Assembly: GCF_016743775.1 (NCBI RefSeq)
Contig: NZ_JAEQMY010000001.1
Location: forward strand, 124,001 to 188,000
DNA length: 64,000 nt
Direction: 5' to 3'
From: Microvirga aerilata
Lineage (GTDB): Bacteria; Pseudomonadota; Alphaproteobacteria; Rhizobiales; Beijerinckiaceae
The notes under the pieces were generated by a model that did not search any database, had not been told where the DNA came from, and saw only the letters and a program-made list of their open reading frames with translations. Position numbers and translations under genes: made by a program. This document shows positions 8,463 through 18,834 of the stretch, piece by piece. Position 1 is the first letter of the stretch; every line of letters begins with the position of its first letter.

Positions 8463-9653
8463 CTAACGGCCTGCGATCAGGGACACGGCATTGCCGCCGT
8501 GACGTTCCAGGCGCCCTGCGATCTCAAGCTCCAGCAGGCCCATCTGCACGGTGCGGATCGACAGGCCGGACTGCCTGACCAGGTCGTCGATGGCGATGGG
8601 CGAGGGCCCGAGCAGGGTGATCAGGCTTGCTGCTTCCTCATCGTCCCGGTCGTCGCCCGCTCCAAGGTCCGGCGTGACAGGCGTCACGGGAGCCCGCGCA
8701 ACATCCGGCAGATCGAGCTCGTCCCACAATTCCTCGGATCCCAGAGCGTAGTGAGGCTCCTCGGCGCTCCTGTCGAGGCGAGGCCCCGAGGCGATCAGGG
8801 GTTCCAGCACGCTTGTCACATGCTCGATCCCGGCGCAGAGGGTGGCGCCGTCGCGGATGAGGTCGTTCGTGCCCTCGGCGCGCGGATCGAGCGGGGAGCC
8901 CGGCACGGCAAAGACCTCGCGCCCCTGCTCAAGGGCAAAGCGCGCGGTGATCAGGGAGCCGGAGCGCCGCGCCGCCTCGACCACGACAACCCCATAGGAC
9001 AACCCTGAGACAATCCGGTTGCGGCGGGGGAAATCACGGCCCCGCGGCTCCCAGCCCATGGGCATCTCGGAGATCACCGCCCCGCCCTCCTCCACGATGG
9101 CCTGGAGCAGAGGCTCGTTCTGGGCAGGGTAGATCCGGTCGTGGCCGCCCGCGAGCACGGCGACCGTTCCCGTCTGCAAGGTCGCCTTATGGGCCTTCGT
9201 GTCGATGCCTCGCGCAAGGCCGGACACCACCACGTAACCGGCCTCGCCCAGCTGCCGGGACAGGCGCTCGGCGAAGGTCAGGCCGGAGGCGGAGGCGTTG
9301 CGGGAGCCGACGATGGCAACGGAGGGCTTTGCCAGCACGTCGCTGGAGCCGCGAAGCGCGATCAGGGGCGGCGCGGTGTCAACGGCCTGCAGGGTTTTCG
9401 GATAATCCGGCTCGCCCATGGCGATGAAGCGCACGCCCATCCGTGTCGCCGCCGCGATCTCCTTCTCGGCCTCGGCACGGCTGGTGACCTTCAGGAGCAG
9501 GCGCCCGCCGCGACGGGCGAGATCGGGCAAGGCTTCCAGCGCTGCGGCCGCGCCGCCATACTGATTGACCAGGGCCCGGAAAGTTCTGGGGCCGACATTC
9601 TCCGAGCGGATGAGGCGAAGCCAGTCGAGACGCTGCTCATCCGTCAAGATCAT
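8463..9653 (-). CDS. dprA: DNA-processing protein A (DprA/Smf)
   Basis: Binds incoming single-stranded DNA and loads RecA during transformation. The 396-residue product has an N-terminal helical domain, then the Rossmann-like core with [32 protein letters not shown] and the [20 protein letters not shown] segment, and a C-terminal winged-helix DML1 domain ending near VSLIAGR. It starts four bases after the plsY stop, so it is the last gene of a pyrB-pyrC'-plsY-dprA transcript. Full competence genes are not in the window. Confidence 0.95.
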   Translation of the reverse strand: MILTDEQRLDWLRLIRSENVGPRTFRALVNQYGGAAAALEALPDLARRGGRLLLKVTSRAEAEKEIAAATRMGVRFIAMGEPDYPKTLQAVDTAPPLIALRGSSDVLAKPSVAIVGSRNASASGLTFAERLSRQLGEAGYVVVSGLARGIDTKAHKATLQTGTVAVLAGGHDRIYPAQNEPLLQAIVEEGGAVISEMPMGWEPRGRDFPRRNRIVSGLSYGVVVVEAARRSGSLITARFALEQGREVFAVPGSPLDPRAEGTNDLIRDGATLCAGIEHVTSVLEPLIASGPRLDRSAEEPHYALGSEELWDELDLPDVARAPVTPVTPDLGAGDDRDDEEAASLITLLGPSPIAIDDLVRQSGLSIRTVQMGLLELEIAGRLERHGGNAVSLIAGR

Positions 9654-9657
9654 GCCT

Positions 9658-10281
9658 TTAGCCCTTCTGCCCGATCTTGCCTTCGGTCCCGGCCAGAAGG
9701 CGGCTGATGTTCTCGCTGTGCTTCCACCAGAGAAGCGCCACGAGGATCACCGTCATGCCCGCCATTCCAGGCTCGCCCAGAAGCCAAAGGACAACCGGCG
9801 TCGCGGCGCTGGCGACGAGGGCCGACAGGGAGGAATAGCGGGTCGTGAAGGCAAGCCCGAGCCAGACGGCCGCAAAGATCAGGGCCGCCAAGGGCTTCAA
9901 CCCGATCAGCACGCCGATGAAGGTGGCAACACCCTTGCCGCCCTTGAACTTGAGCCACACCGGAAACAGGTGGCCCAGGAAGGCGCCCAGGGCGGCGATC
10001 GTCGCAAGCTGCGCTCCCCAGACATAATAGGCGATGAGCACGGCCGCCGTGCCCTTGAGTGCATCTCCCAGCAGGGTCGCGGCCGCAAGCCCCTTGCGGC
10101 CGGTTCTCAGCACGTTGGTCGCGCCAATATTGCCGGACCCGATCTTCCGCACGTCGCCGAGCCCCGCCATGCGGGTGAAGATCACCCCGAAGGGAATGGA
10201 GCCGAACAGGTACCCAAGCACCAGGGCGGAGAGAACGGAGAGCCAGATCATCGATTCGGGCACGATTGCAGGGTCGGACAT
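9658..10281 (-). CDS. plsY: Acyl-phosphate:glycerol-3-phosphate acyltransferase PlsY
   Basis: Inner-membrane enzyme that acylates the 1-position of glycerol-3-phosphate using acyl-phosphate from PlsX, the first step of phospholipid synthesis. The 207-residue protein has the three family motifs: [11 protein letters not shown], the glycine-rich [18 protein letters not shown] and [14 protein letters not shown]. Five or more hydrophobic segments are evident. It sits ten bases after pyrC' and four before dprA, an arrangement common in alphaproteobacteria. Confidence 0.95.
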   Translation of the reverse strand: MSDPAIVPESMIWLSVLSALVLGYLFGSIPFGVIFTRMAGLGDVRKIGSGNIGATNVLRTGRKGLAAATLLGDALKGTAAVLIAYYVWGAQLATIAALGAFLGHLFPVWLKFKGGKGVATFIGVLIGLKPLAALIFAAVWLGLAFTTRYSSLSALVASAATPVVLWLLGEPGMAGMTVILVALLWWKHSENISRLLAGTEGKIGQKG

Positions 10282-10291
10282 CTATTTCTCG

Positions 10292-11587
10292 TTACATCGT
10301 ATCGCGCTGAAAGACTATCCTGCCTGCAACCATTGTTGTGGTCACCTGCCCTTCCAGGCGGGCTTCATCGAAAGGCGTGTTCTTGGACAGGGAGCGAAGC
10401 TGGCGCTTGTCGAGGACATATGGGGCATCGGGATCGAAGACAATGAGATCGGCGGGAGCGCCGACCGCGAGCCGTCCTCCGGGAAGCCCAAGAACCTCCG
10501 CAGGCCTCGTGGACAGCGCCCGCAGGAGCCCTGGCAGGGAGATGCGGCCTGCATGGACGAGGCGCAGCGCGGCCGACAGCAGGGTCTCGAGCCCGACCGC
10601 TCCGTTGGCCGCCTCCGAGAAGGGCAGTCGCTTGGTCTCCACATCCTGTGGATTGTGGTCCGAGACGATCACGTCGATGGTCCCGTCGGCCAGCGCCTCG
10701 ATCATCGCCTGCCGGTCGTCCTCGTGCCGAAGGGGCGGCGAAAGCTTCAGGAAGGTGCGGTAATCGCCGATGTCGTTTTCGTTGAGCGCAAGATGGTTGA
10801 TGGAGACGCCGCAGGTGACCGGCAGCCCCCTCGCCTTAGCGGCGCGCACGATCTCGGCCGAATCGGCGCATGAGATCATGGCCGCGTGGTAGCGCCCGCC
10901 CGTGAGGCGCACGAGGCGGATGTCGCGCTCCAGCATCACGGTCTCGGCCTCGCGCGGGATGCCGGGAAGACCGAGTCGTGCCGAAAACTCGCCCTCGTTC
11001 ATCACGCCCTGGCCGACGAGATCCGGATCCTCCACGTGGTGGATGATCAGCGCGTCGAAATCGCGGGCGTAGGTGAGCGCCCGGCGCATCACCTGGGCGT
11101 TGGTGACCGGGTGTGCCCCATCGGTGAAGGCGATGGCGCCGGCCTCCTTGAGACGGCCGATCTCCGCCATCTCCCCACCCTTCAGTCCCTTGGTCAGGGC
11201 GGCGGCCGGACGGATGTTGACGATGGAGGTGTCGCGGGCGCGGCGCACGATGAAGTCGATCACCGCCGGATCGTCGAGAGCCGGGCTGGTGTCCGGCATG
11301 GACACTACGGTGGTGACCCCGCCGGCCGCCGCCGCCTCGCCGGCGCTCTTCAGGGTTTCCCGGTAAGGACCGCCCGGCTCGCCGATGAACGCGCGCATGT
11401 CGATGAGACCCGGGCTGAGCACCTGCCCGCCGCAATCGATCACCTGCGCGTCCTCAGCCTGCGTGACCTGCGGCCCGACTTCCTGGATCACACCGTCGCG
11501 CACCAGGACGGCGCCGCGTTGCTCCCGGCCGCCGGCGGGGTCGATCAGGCGGGCGTTTTTCAGCAGGATCGGTTGTTCAGTGGGCAT
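10292..11587 (-). CDS. pyrC': Dihydroorotase-like protein, catalytically inactive (PyrC' type)
   Basis: 431-residue member of the class I dihydroorotase family, but the metal site is broken. The usual D-x-H-x-H-x-R-E-P-G motif reads LIDMRAFIGEPG, so both histidines are gone, and the later AHxS histidine is a methionine (YHAAMISCAD). The FTDG aspartate, the IIHHVED histidine and the SDHNP aspartate remain. In Pseudomonas such a PyrC' protein is a non-catalytic partner needed to assemble aspartate transcarbamoylase; location 44 bp after pyrB fits that role. An active PyrC must then be encoded elsewhere. The start is ATG 11587; an upstream extension is not conserved-looking. Confidence 0.9.
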   Translation of the reverse strand: MPTEQPILLKNARLIDPAGGREQRGAVLVRDGVIQEVGPQVTQAEDAQVIDCGGQVLSPGLIDMRAFIGEPGGPYRETLKSAGEAAAAGGVTTVVSMPDTSPALDDPAVIDFIVRRARDTSIVNIRPAAALTKGLKGGEMAEIGRLKEAGAIAFTDGAHPVTNAQVMRRALTYARDFDALIIHHVEDPDLVGQGVMNEGEFSARLGLPGIPREAETVMLERDIRLVRLTGGRYHAAMISCADSAEIVRAAKARGLPVTCGVSINHLALNENDIGDYRTFLKLSPPLRHEDDRQAMIEALADGTIDVIVSDHNPQDVETKRLPFSEAANGAVGLETLLSAALRLVHAGRISLPGLLRALSTRPAEVLGLPGGRLAVGAPADLIVFDPDAPYVLDKRQLRSLSKNTPFDEARLEGQVTTTMVAGRIVFQRDTM

Positions 11588-11631
11588 TACGGATGGTCTC
11601 CTTTCCCTCTCCCGTACGGGAGAGGGATTTC

Positions 11632-12579
<948 letters not shown>

Positions 12580-12938
12580 CTTAAAGAAACGGCTATAGGC
12601 GCTCCGGAAACGGGCGGCAAGCAAGGGTTTCGGCTTTGGGTGAGATTATGCCCAGGCTCCCCTGCCCCGGCTCTGCCGCCTCCCAAATCAGGCAGTCCTT
12701 TACCCTCGCCGGACCTGCCCTTGGCTCCGAGATCGGGGGGCTGCCGGCGAACGGCTCAGCCTTGAAACCCTTGCTGGAGCACGCCCTCGTCGCCATATCT
12801 TTTGTCCATGGGCAAGTCCGATTTGACTTGTCCGCAATCATCAACCACTTATCCCGCCCTGCGACGGTCAGGGGCTGACCGCCGTGTCTCGCCTTGACAG
12901 CAGGGCGTCCGCTCGCTGCCGCTTTTAGGAAGTCGTTC
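12580..12938. other. Divergent intergenic region pyrB / topA
   Basis: About 360 bp separating two divergent genes. It should hold both promoters. Short frames on each strand (12636-12878 plus, 12593-13000 minus) have no ribosome binding site or recognisable content and I do not call them. No terminator or strong palindrome is seen. Confidence 0.6.
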
Positions 12939-15662
12939 ATGAAAGTCCTCGTCGTCGAGTCGCCTGCGAAGGCCAAGACGATCAACAAGTATCTCGGCAA
13001 GGACTATGAGGTCCTGGCCTCCTTCGGGCATATCCGCGATCTGCCCGCCAAGGATGGCTCGGTCGACCCGGATGCCGATTTCCGCATGATCTGGACGCTG
13101 GAGGACAGGGGCTCGAAGCGGGTCTCCGACATCGCCAAGGCGATCAAGGGAGCCGAGAAGCTTATCCTGGCCACCGATCCTGACCGCGAGGGCGAGGCGA
13201 TTTCCTGGCACGTTCTGGAGGCGCTGCGCGAAAAGCGGGTCCTGAAGGACCTGCCCGTCGAGCGTGTGACCTTCAACGCCATTACCAAGGACGCGGTCCA
13301 GGCCGCCCTGCGCCAGCCGCGCCAGATCGACCAGGCGCTGGTCGATGCGTATCTCGCCCGCCGCGCCCTCGATTACCTCGTGGGCTTTACCCTCTCCCCG
13401 GTCCTGTGGCGCAAGCTGCCCGGCGCCCGTTCGGCCGGCCGCGTCCAGTCGGTGGCGCTGCGCTTGGTCTGCGACCGGGAGCTTGAGATCGAGACCTTCA
13501 AGCCCCGGGAATACTGGTCGCTGATCGCCACCCTCGCCACCAAGGAAGGCGGCGTGTTCGACGCCCGCCTCGTGGGCGCCGACGGCAAGAAGATCCAGCG
13601 CCTCGACATCGGCAACGGACAGGACGCCGAGGCCTTCAAGAAGGACCTGGAGCTTGCCACCTTCTCGGTGGCGAACATCGAGGCCAAGCCCGCCAAGCGC
13701 CACCCCTACCCGCCGTTCACCACCTCGACCCTGCAGCAGGAGGCCTCGCGCAAGCTGGGGCTGGCGCCGGCCCAGACCATGCGCATCGCCCAGCGCCTTT
13801 ATGAGGGCGTGGATATCGGCGGCGAGACGGTCGGCATCATTACTTATATGCGTACCGACGGCGTCGACATGGCGCCCGAGGCCGTGCAGGCCGCCCGCCG
13901 GGTGATCGGCAAGGAATACGGCGACCGCTACGTGCCGGGCGCCCCGCGCAAGTACTCGACCAAGGCCAAGAACGCCCAGGAGGCCCACGAGGCCATCCGG
14001 CCGACGGACATGGGCCGCCTGCCGAAACAAATCGCGAAGTACCTGGAACCCGAGCAGGCGCGCCTCTACGACCTGATCTGGACCCGCACCATCGCGAGCC
14101 AGATGGAATCGGCGGAGCTGGAGCGCACCACGGCCGACATCGCGGCCCAGGTGGGCCCGCGCAAGCTGGACCTGCGAGCGACCGGGCAGGTGATCAAGTT
14201 CGACGGCTTCCTGACGCTTTATAATGAGAGCAAGGACGACGAGGCGGACGAGGACGAAGGCCGCCTGCCGCCCATGAAGGCGGGCGATCCGCTGGAGCGC
14301 CGCCGCATCAACGCGAGCCAGCACTTCACCGAGCCGCCGCCGCGCTACTCGGAAGCCTCGCTGGTCAAGCGCATGGAAGAGCTCGGCATCGGCCGCCCCT
14401 CGACCTATGCCGCCGTGCTGCAGACCCTCCGGGACCGTGAATACGTCAAGATCGAGAAGAAGCGCCTTGTCCCCGAGGACAAGGGCCGCATTGTCACCGC
14501 CTTCCTGGAGAGCTTCTTCCGCCGTTACGTGGAGTACGATTTCACGGCGGACCTGGAGGAGCAGCTCGACCGGGTCTCGAACAACGAGATCGACTGGAAG
14601 CAGGTGATGCGCGAGTTCTGGAACCACTTCTCGGCCGCCATCGGCGAGACCAAGGAGCTGCGCACCACGGAAGTGCTCGATGCCCTCAACGAGCTGCTCG
14701 GCCCGCACATCTTCCCGGACAAGGGCGACGGCTCCAATCCGCGCACCTGCCCGACCTGCGGCACGGGTCAGCTTTCGCTGAAGCTCGGCAAGTTCGGCTC
14801 CTTTATCGGCTGCTCGAACTATCCCGAGTGCAAGTTCACCCGCCAGCTTGCCGCCACCGGCGTCGATGGCGACGGGGAAGGCTCATCCGAGAACGGCGGC
14901 CAGCCTGGCGTGAAGGTGCTGGGCGACGACCCGGAGACGGGCCTCCAGGTGACCCTGCGCGACGGGCGCTTCGGCCCCTTCGTTCAGCTCGGCGAAGGCG
15001 AGAAGCCCAAGCGCTCCTCCCTGCCGAAGGGCCTGTCCCCCGCTCAGGTGGACCTGGAAAAGGCTTTGAAGCTGCTGGCGCTGCCGCGTCAGGTGGCGGT
15101 CCACCCTGAATCGGGCGAGCCGATCCTGGCGAGCATCGGGCGCTACGGTCCTTATGTTCAACACGGCAAGACCTACGCCAATCTGGGCGCGGGCGACGAC
15201 GTGCTGGAGATCGGTGCGAACCGGGCCATCGACCTGATCGTCACCAAGGAAAGCGGAGGCGGCGGCGCCCGGCGGGGGGCGGCCGATCCCGGCCGTCCGC
15301 TGGGCGAGGATCCGGAGTCCGGCAAGCCCATCGTGGTCAAGGCCGGGCGCTTCGGCCCTTACGTGACCGACGGCGAGACCAACGCCACTCTGCCGAAGGC
15401 CGTTACGGCCGAGGCCGTGACGCTGGACGAAGCCATTGCCCTTCTCGTCGCCCGTCGCGCCGCAGGCCCGTCCAAGAAGCCCGCTCGCGGCCGCAAGGCT
15501 CCGGCCAAGAAAGCTCCGGCCAAAAAGGCCGCCGCCAAGGCGCCTGCCGCGAAGAAGGCCTCGGTGAAGACACCCGCCAAGGCGGCAGCCAAGAAAGCTG
15601 CCGTCAAGAAGCCGGCGGCCAAGAAGGCGGCTTCGACCAAGAAGGCTGCCGGGGCAGGTTGA
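12939..15662 (+). CDS. topA: DNA topoisomerase I (type IA)
   Basis: Relaxes negative supercoils. The 907-residue protein has the TOPRIM domain (VVESPAKAKTINKYLG near the start, then ATDPDREGEAISWH), the active-site tyrosine in IITYMRTDGVDM, one clear C-terminal four-cysteine zinc finger (CPTCGTGQLSLK to CSNYPECKF) and further degenerate repeats (DGRFGPFVQLGEG, IGRYGPYVQHG, AGRFGPYVTDGE). The last about 60 residues are a Lys/Ala/Pro-rich histone-H1-like tail, common in high-GC bacteria. ATG 12939 follows TTAGGAAG; an upstream in-frame ATG would add non-conserved residues. Confidence 0.97.
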   Translation: MKVLVVESPAKAKTINKYLGKDYEVLASFGHIRDLPAKDGSVDPDADFRMIWTLEDRGSKRVSDIAKAIKGAEKLILATDPDREGEAISWHVLEALREKRVLKDLPVERVTFNAITKDAVQAALRQPRQIDQALVDAYLARRALDYLVGFTLSPVLWRKLPGARSAGRVQSVALRLVCDRELEIETFKPREYWSLIATLATKEGGVFDARLVGADGKKIQRLDIGNGQDAEAFKKDLELATFSVANIEAKPAKRHPYPPFTTSTLQQEASRKLGLAPAQTMRIAQRLYEGVDIGGETVGIITYMRTDGVDMAPEAVQAARRVIGKEYGDRYVPGAPRKYSTKAKNAQEAHEAIRPTDMGRLPKQIAKYLEPEQARLYDLIWTRTIASQMESAELERTTADIAAQVGPRKLDLRATGQVIKFDGFLTLYNESKDDEADEDEGRLPPMKAGDPLERRRINASQHFTEPPPRYSEASLVKRMEELGIGRPSTYAAVLQTLRDREYVKIEKKRLVPEDKGRIVTAFLESFFRRYVEYDFTADLEEQLDRVSNNEIDWKQVMREFWNHFSAAIGETKELRTTEVLDALNELLGPHIFPDKGDGSNPRTCPTCGTGQLSLKLGKFGSFIGCSNYPECKFTRQLAATGVDGDGEGSSENGGQPGVKVLGDDPETGLQVTLRDGRFGPFVQLGEGEKPKRSSLPKGLSPAQVDLEKALKLLALPRQVAVHPESGEPILASIGRYGPYVQHGKTYANLGAGDDVLEIGANRAIDLIVTKESGGGGARRGAADPGRPLGEDPESGKPIVVKAGRFGPYVTDGETNATLPKAVTAEAVTLDEAIALLVARRAAGPSKKPARGRKAPAKKAPAKKAAAKAPAAKKASVKTPAKAAAKKAAVKKPAAKKAASTKKAAGAG

Positions 15663-15667
15663 ACTCG

Positions 15668-16177
15668 ATGAATCAGTGGCTGTCCTGGCTCTCGGTGGAG
15701 TATGCCGATCAGATCGAGATGACGCTCCGTCTTTTCGGAGCGACCGTCGCCGGCATGATCATCGGCATCAACCGTGACATTCACAACAAGCCGATCGGGA
15801 TGCGGACCCTGGGCCTCGTGGCGCTCGGCTCCGCCATCGTGATCCTGTCCGGTTCGGTCTATGAGGGGCTGCATTTCGGGCAGGATGCGGTGAGCCGCGT
15901 CGTTCAAGGCATCCTGACGGGTCTCGGATTTCTGGGCGCCGGGTCAATCCTGCGGGGGAAGGACGGGACGGAGGTTCAGGGCCTGACCACGGCCTCGACC
16001 GTGTGGATTGCAGCGGCTCTTGGGGTGACGGCAGGCTTGGGCGCCTGGTTCATCACCATCGCCGGCACCCTCGTGACGCTCTTGCTTCTGACCTACGGCA
16101 CGCGCCTTGAACGGAGGCTCATCCGTATCTTCGGCAAGAGCAACAGCACCGAGGCGGATCAGGCCTTAGAAGACTAG
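15668..16177 (+). CDS. MgtC/SapB family membrane protein
   Basis: 169-residue inner-membrane protein with four or five hydrophobic helices. The N-terminal MgtC signature is present: LRLFGATVAGMIIGINRDIHNKPIGMRT, and further GILTGLGFLGAGSILR. MgtC proteins modulate growth in low magnesium and interact with ATP synthase in Salmonella; here there is no magnesium transporter beside it, so the exact role is open. ATG 15668 lies five bases after the topA stop, implying cotranscription. Its 3' end overlaps a convergent small gene by 12 bp. Confidence 0.88.
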   Translation: MNQWLSWLSVEYADQIEMTLRLFGATVAGMIIGINRDIHNKPIGMRTLGLVALGSAIVILSGSVYEGLHFGQDAVSRVVQGILTGLGFLGAGSILRGKDGTEVQGLTTASTVWIAAALGVTAGLGAWFITIAGTLVTLLLLTYGTRLERRLIRIFGKSNSTEADQALED

Positions 16178-16354
16178 CGCGAGTCCCAGCACGGCAACGG
16201 CCGCCATGGAGAGCCAGACGAGGCTCGGCCCATAGGAACGATTGGGAGCGGGCATGGCATCCGGCTCGTCGAAGGCAAAAGCCTCGCCTGCAGTGCGCGC
16301 CGCGCGGTCAAGGTGAAGCTTGCGTGCCGGTCCCAAAGCTGTCCGCGTGGTCAC
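16166..16354 (-). CDS. Small membrane-anchored hypothetical protein
   Basis: 62 residues. The polar N-terminal half ends in MPAPNRSYGPS and is followed by a single C-terminal hydrophobic helix (LVWLSMAAVAVLGLALVF), so it is probably a tail-anchored inner-membrane peptide. GTG 16354 is chosen for the good GGGAG ribosome site seven bases upstream; the open frame extends further upstream without one. A TTAA-N8-TTAACCAT element (16368-16387), resembling a CtrA site, lies 14 bp upstream of this start. Function is unknown. Confidence 0.55.
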   Translation of the reverse strand: MTTRTALGPARKLHLDRAARTAGEAFAFDEPDAMPAPNRSYGPSLVWLSMAAVAVLGLALVF

Positions 16355-16596
16355 GATTAATCTCCCGTTAAGCTCATGCTTAACCATCCAACGTGAATGG
16401 AATTTAAACAGTTCCTGATGACAGCTGGAAGACATCCTTTAGAGGGAATCGGATGGTAACCTTTACAGGCTAACCAGAGCCTCAATTTTGTGGCTCGTGA
16501 CGTCGAACCGCTCTTCCTGTTTCCGTTTTGTTCACGTATAAAAACGGTATGGGATATAGTGTAAAGAAACGCGAATCATCACGGACCAAGGTCCCA

Positions 16597-18657
16597 ATGA
16601 CAGATAATGACGATCTCTTCGGGGGCGGAACGGCCAAGCGCGCCACGCCCGCCTCGGCCCGCAACGCCGCCGTCAAGGTGTCTCGTCCGGCTCCTCAGGC
16701 CGGCACGCCTGACGAGGCCGGCTACGACGCGTCGGCCATCGAGGTGCTGGAGGGGCTCGAGCCCGTCCGCCGCCGTCCGGGCATGTATATCGGCGGCACG
16801 GACGAGAAGGCCCTGCACCATCTGTTCGCCGAGGTGATCGACAACTCCATGGACGAGGCGGTCGCAGGCCATGCGACCTTCATCGAGGTGGAGCTGGAGG
16901 AAGGCGGCTGGCTGTCGGTGACCGACAACGGGCGCGGCATCCCGGTCGACCCGCATCCCAAGTTCCCGAAGAAGTCGGCGCTCGAGGTCATCATGACCAC
17001 GCTGCATGCGGGCGGCAAGTTCGACTCGAAGGTCTACGAGACCTCGGGCGGCCTGCACGGCGTCGGCGTGTCGGTGGTGAACGCCCTTTCCGAGATCCTC
17101 GAGGTCGAGGTGGCGCGCGGCCAGACCCTCTACCGCCAGATCTTCACCCGCGGCACCCCCAAGGGAAAGCTGGAAACCGTGGGCCGGGTGCTCAACCGCC
17201 GCGGCACCAAGGTGCGCTTCAAGCCCGATCACCAGATCTTCGGCGCGGACGCCCATTTCCAGCCCCGTCGCCTGTTCAAGATGGCTCGTTCGAAGGCCTA
17301 TCTGTTCGGCGGCGTGGAAATCCGCTGGAAATGCGCCCCGTCCCTGATCGAGGGAGCTACCAACGTTCCGGCGGAAGCCACCTTCAAGTTCCCGAATGGC
17401 CTCAAGGACTACCTGCTCCACGACATCGAGGGGAAGGAGCTGGTCACGGACCAGATCTTCGCAGGCAAGATCACCAAGCCCGGCAGCCACGGCTCGCTGG
17501 AATGGGCGGTCGCCTGGATGGCGAACGAGGACGGGTTCTCCACCTCGTACTGCAACACGGTGCCCACCCCTGAGGGCGGCACGCACGAGAACGGCCTTCG
17601 CATCGCCCTGCTGCGGGCCCTGCGCGACCATGCCGAGCGCGTGAACCAGGCCAAGCGCATGGCGGCGGTGACCACCGACGACGTGATGGCCACCTGCGCC
17701 TCCATGCTGTCGGTGTTCATCCGCGAGCCGGAGTTCCAGGGCCAGACCAAGGACAAGCTGGCCACCGTCGAGGCCGGGCGCATCGTCGAGAACGCGATCC
17801 GCGACACCTTCGACCATTGGCTCGCCGCCTCGCCGCAACAGGCCAACAAACTCCTCGACTGGGTGATCGACCGGGCCGAGGAGCGCCTGCGCCGCCGCCA
17901 GGAGAAGGAGGTCGCCCGCAAGACCGCCACCCGCAAGCTGCGCCTTCCCGGCAAGCTGGCGGATTGCTCGAACGCTGGCGCGAAAGGCTCCGAGCTGTTC
18001 ATCGTTGAGGGCGACTCGGCGGGCGGCTCCGCCAAGCAGGCGCGCGACCGCGCCAGCCAGGCTGTGCTTCCCCTGCGTGGAAAGATCCTGAACGTGGCCT
18101 CGGCCGGCAAGGAGAAGCTGCACCAGAACCAGCAGCTCTCGGACCTCGTCCAGGCTCTCGGCTGCGGCACGGGCTCGCAGTACCGCGATGCCGACCTTCG
18201 CTACGAGAAGGTTGTCATCATGACCGATGCGGACGTGGACGGCGCCCACATCGCCTCGCTGCTGATCACCTTCTTCTACCGGCAGATGCCCCGCCTCATC
18301 GACGAGGGGCACCTGTATCTTGCGGTCCCGCCCCTTTACCGGCTGACGCTAGGGTCGAAATCGGCCTATGCCCGCGACGATGCCGATAGGGAACGGCTCA
18401 TGAAAACGGTGTTCAAGGGCAGCGGCAAGGTCGAGATCGGCCGCTTCAAGGGCCTTGGCGAGATGCTGCCGGCCCAGCTCAAGGAAACCACCATGGACCC
18501 CAAGAAGCGCCTGCTTCTGAAGGTGGTGGTCAACGCGGACGACAAGCCGGAGGCAAGCGATGCGGTGGAGCGCCTGATGGGCAACAAGCCCGAAGCCCGC
18601 TTCGCCTTCATCCAGGAACGCGCCGCCTTCGCCGATGAGGCGGATCTGGACATCTGA
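16597..18657 (+). CDS. parE: DNA topoisomerase IV subunit B
   Basis: GHKL ATPase subunit of the chromosome decatenase. Of 686 residues, the first 35 or so are a Ser/Ala/Pro-rich tail. The ATPase domain has IDNSMDEAVAGHA, VTDNGRGIPVD and GGLHGVGVSVVNALS; the TOPRIM region has LFIVEGDSAGGSAKQARDR and IMTDADVDGAHI. The length, lack of the GyrB insert and GMYIGGTDEKALHHL favour ParE over GyrB. ATG 16597 (MTDNDDLFGG) is preferred to an upstream in-frame ATG at 16528. Confidence 0.95.
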   Translation: MTDNDDLFGGGTAKRATPASARNAAVKVSRPAPQAGTPDEAGYDASAIEVLEGLEPVRRRPGMYIGGTDEKALHHLFAEVIDNSMDEAVAGHATFIEVELEEGGWLSVTDNGRGIPVDPHPKFPKKSALEVIMTTLHAGGKFDSKVYETSGGLHGVGVSVVNALSEILEVEVARGQTLYRQIFTRGTPKGKLETVGRVLNRRGTKVRFKPDHQIFGADAHFQPRRLFKMARSKAYLFGGVEIRWKCAPSLIEGATNVPAEATFKFPNGLKDYLLHDIEGKELVTDQIFAGKITKPGSHGSLEWAVAWMANEDGFSTSYCNTVPTPEGGTHENGLRIALLRALRDHAERVNQAKRMAAVTTDDVMATCASMLSVFIREPEFQGQTKDKLATVEAGRIVENAIRDTFDHWLAASPQQANKLLDWVIDRAEERLRRRQEKEVARKTATRKLRLPGKLADCSNAGAKGSELFIVEGDSAGGSAKQARDRASQAVLPLRGKILNVASAGKEKLHQNQQLSDLVQALGCGTGSQYRDADLRYEKVVIMTDADVDGAHIASLLITFFYRQMPRLIDEGHLYLAVPPLYRLTLGSKSAYARDDADRERLMKTVFKGSGKVEIGRFKGLGEMLPAQLKETTMDPKKRLLLKVVVNADDKPEASDAVERLMGNKPEARFAFIQERAAFADEADLDI

Positions 18658-18708
18658 ACACGACGGCCCGGGGCAGCTCAGCGCGATTTTCGGGTACCCT
18701 GTCCGGTT

Positions 18709-18793
18709 TCATCCCCGGCGCACGAAGTGCGGGAAGGAAATCCGTCCGCCGAGTGTGGATCCCCTTCCCTCGCCTGCGGCTCGCCGGGGATGA
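18709..18793. repeat. Intergenic inverted-repeat element
   Basis: Perfect 12-bp arms TCATCCCCGGCG (18709-18720) and CGCCGGGGATGA (18782-18793) flank an interior that can also pair (GGGAAGG with CCTTCCC). A related fragment with GGATCCC and CGGGGATGACA occurs at 22724-22750, so this looks like a dispersed intergenic repeat family. Confidence 0.65.
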
Positions 18794-18834
18794 CAAGGAA
18801 TATCCGAGGGCTCGAAACTTTTTTTAAAAATTTT

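Noticed and set aside
12849-14708. 619-codon minus-strand frame opposite topA
   Set aside because: It lies antisense to the well-supported topA gene; long antisense frames are common in high-GC DNA, and the translation shows no known domain.
15472-15662. Repetitive GCC-AAG-AAG stretches
   Set aside because: They code the Lys/Ala-rich tail of topoisomerase I; not a CRISPR or a mobile repeat.
16579-18312. 577-codon minus-strand frame opposite parE
   Set aside because: Antisense to parE, rich in Gly/Arg/Ala/Leu with no domain pattern or start signal.
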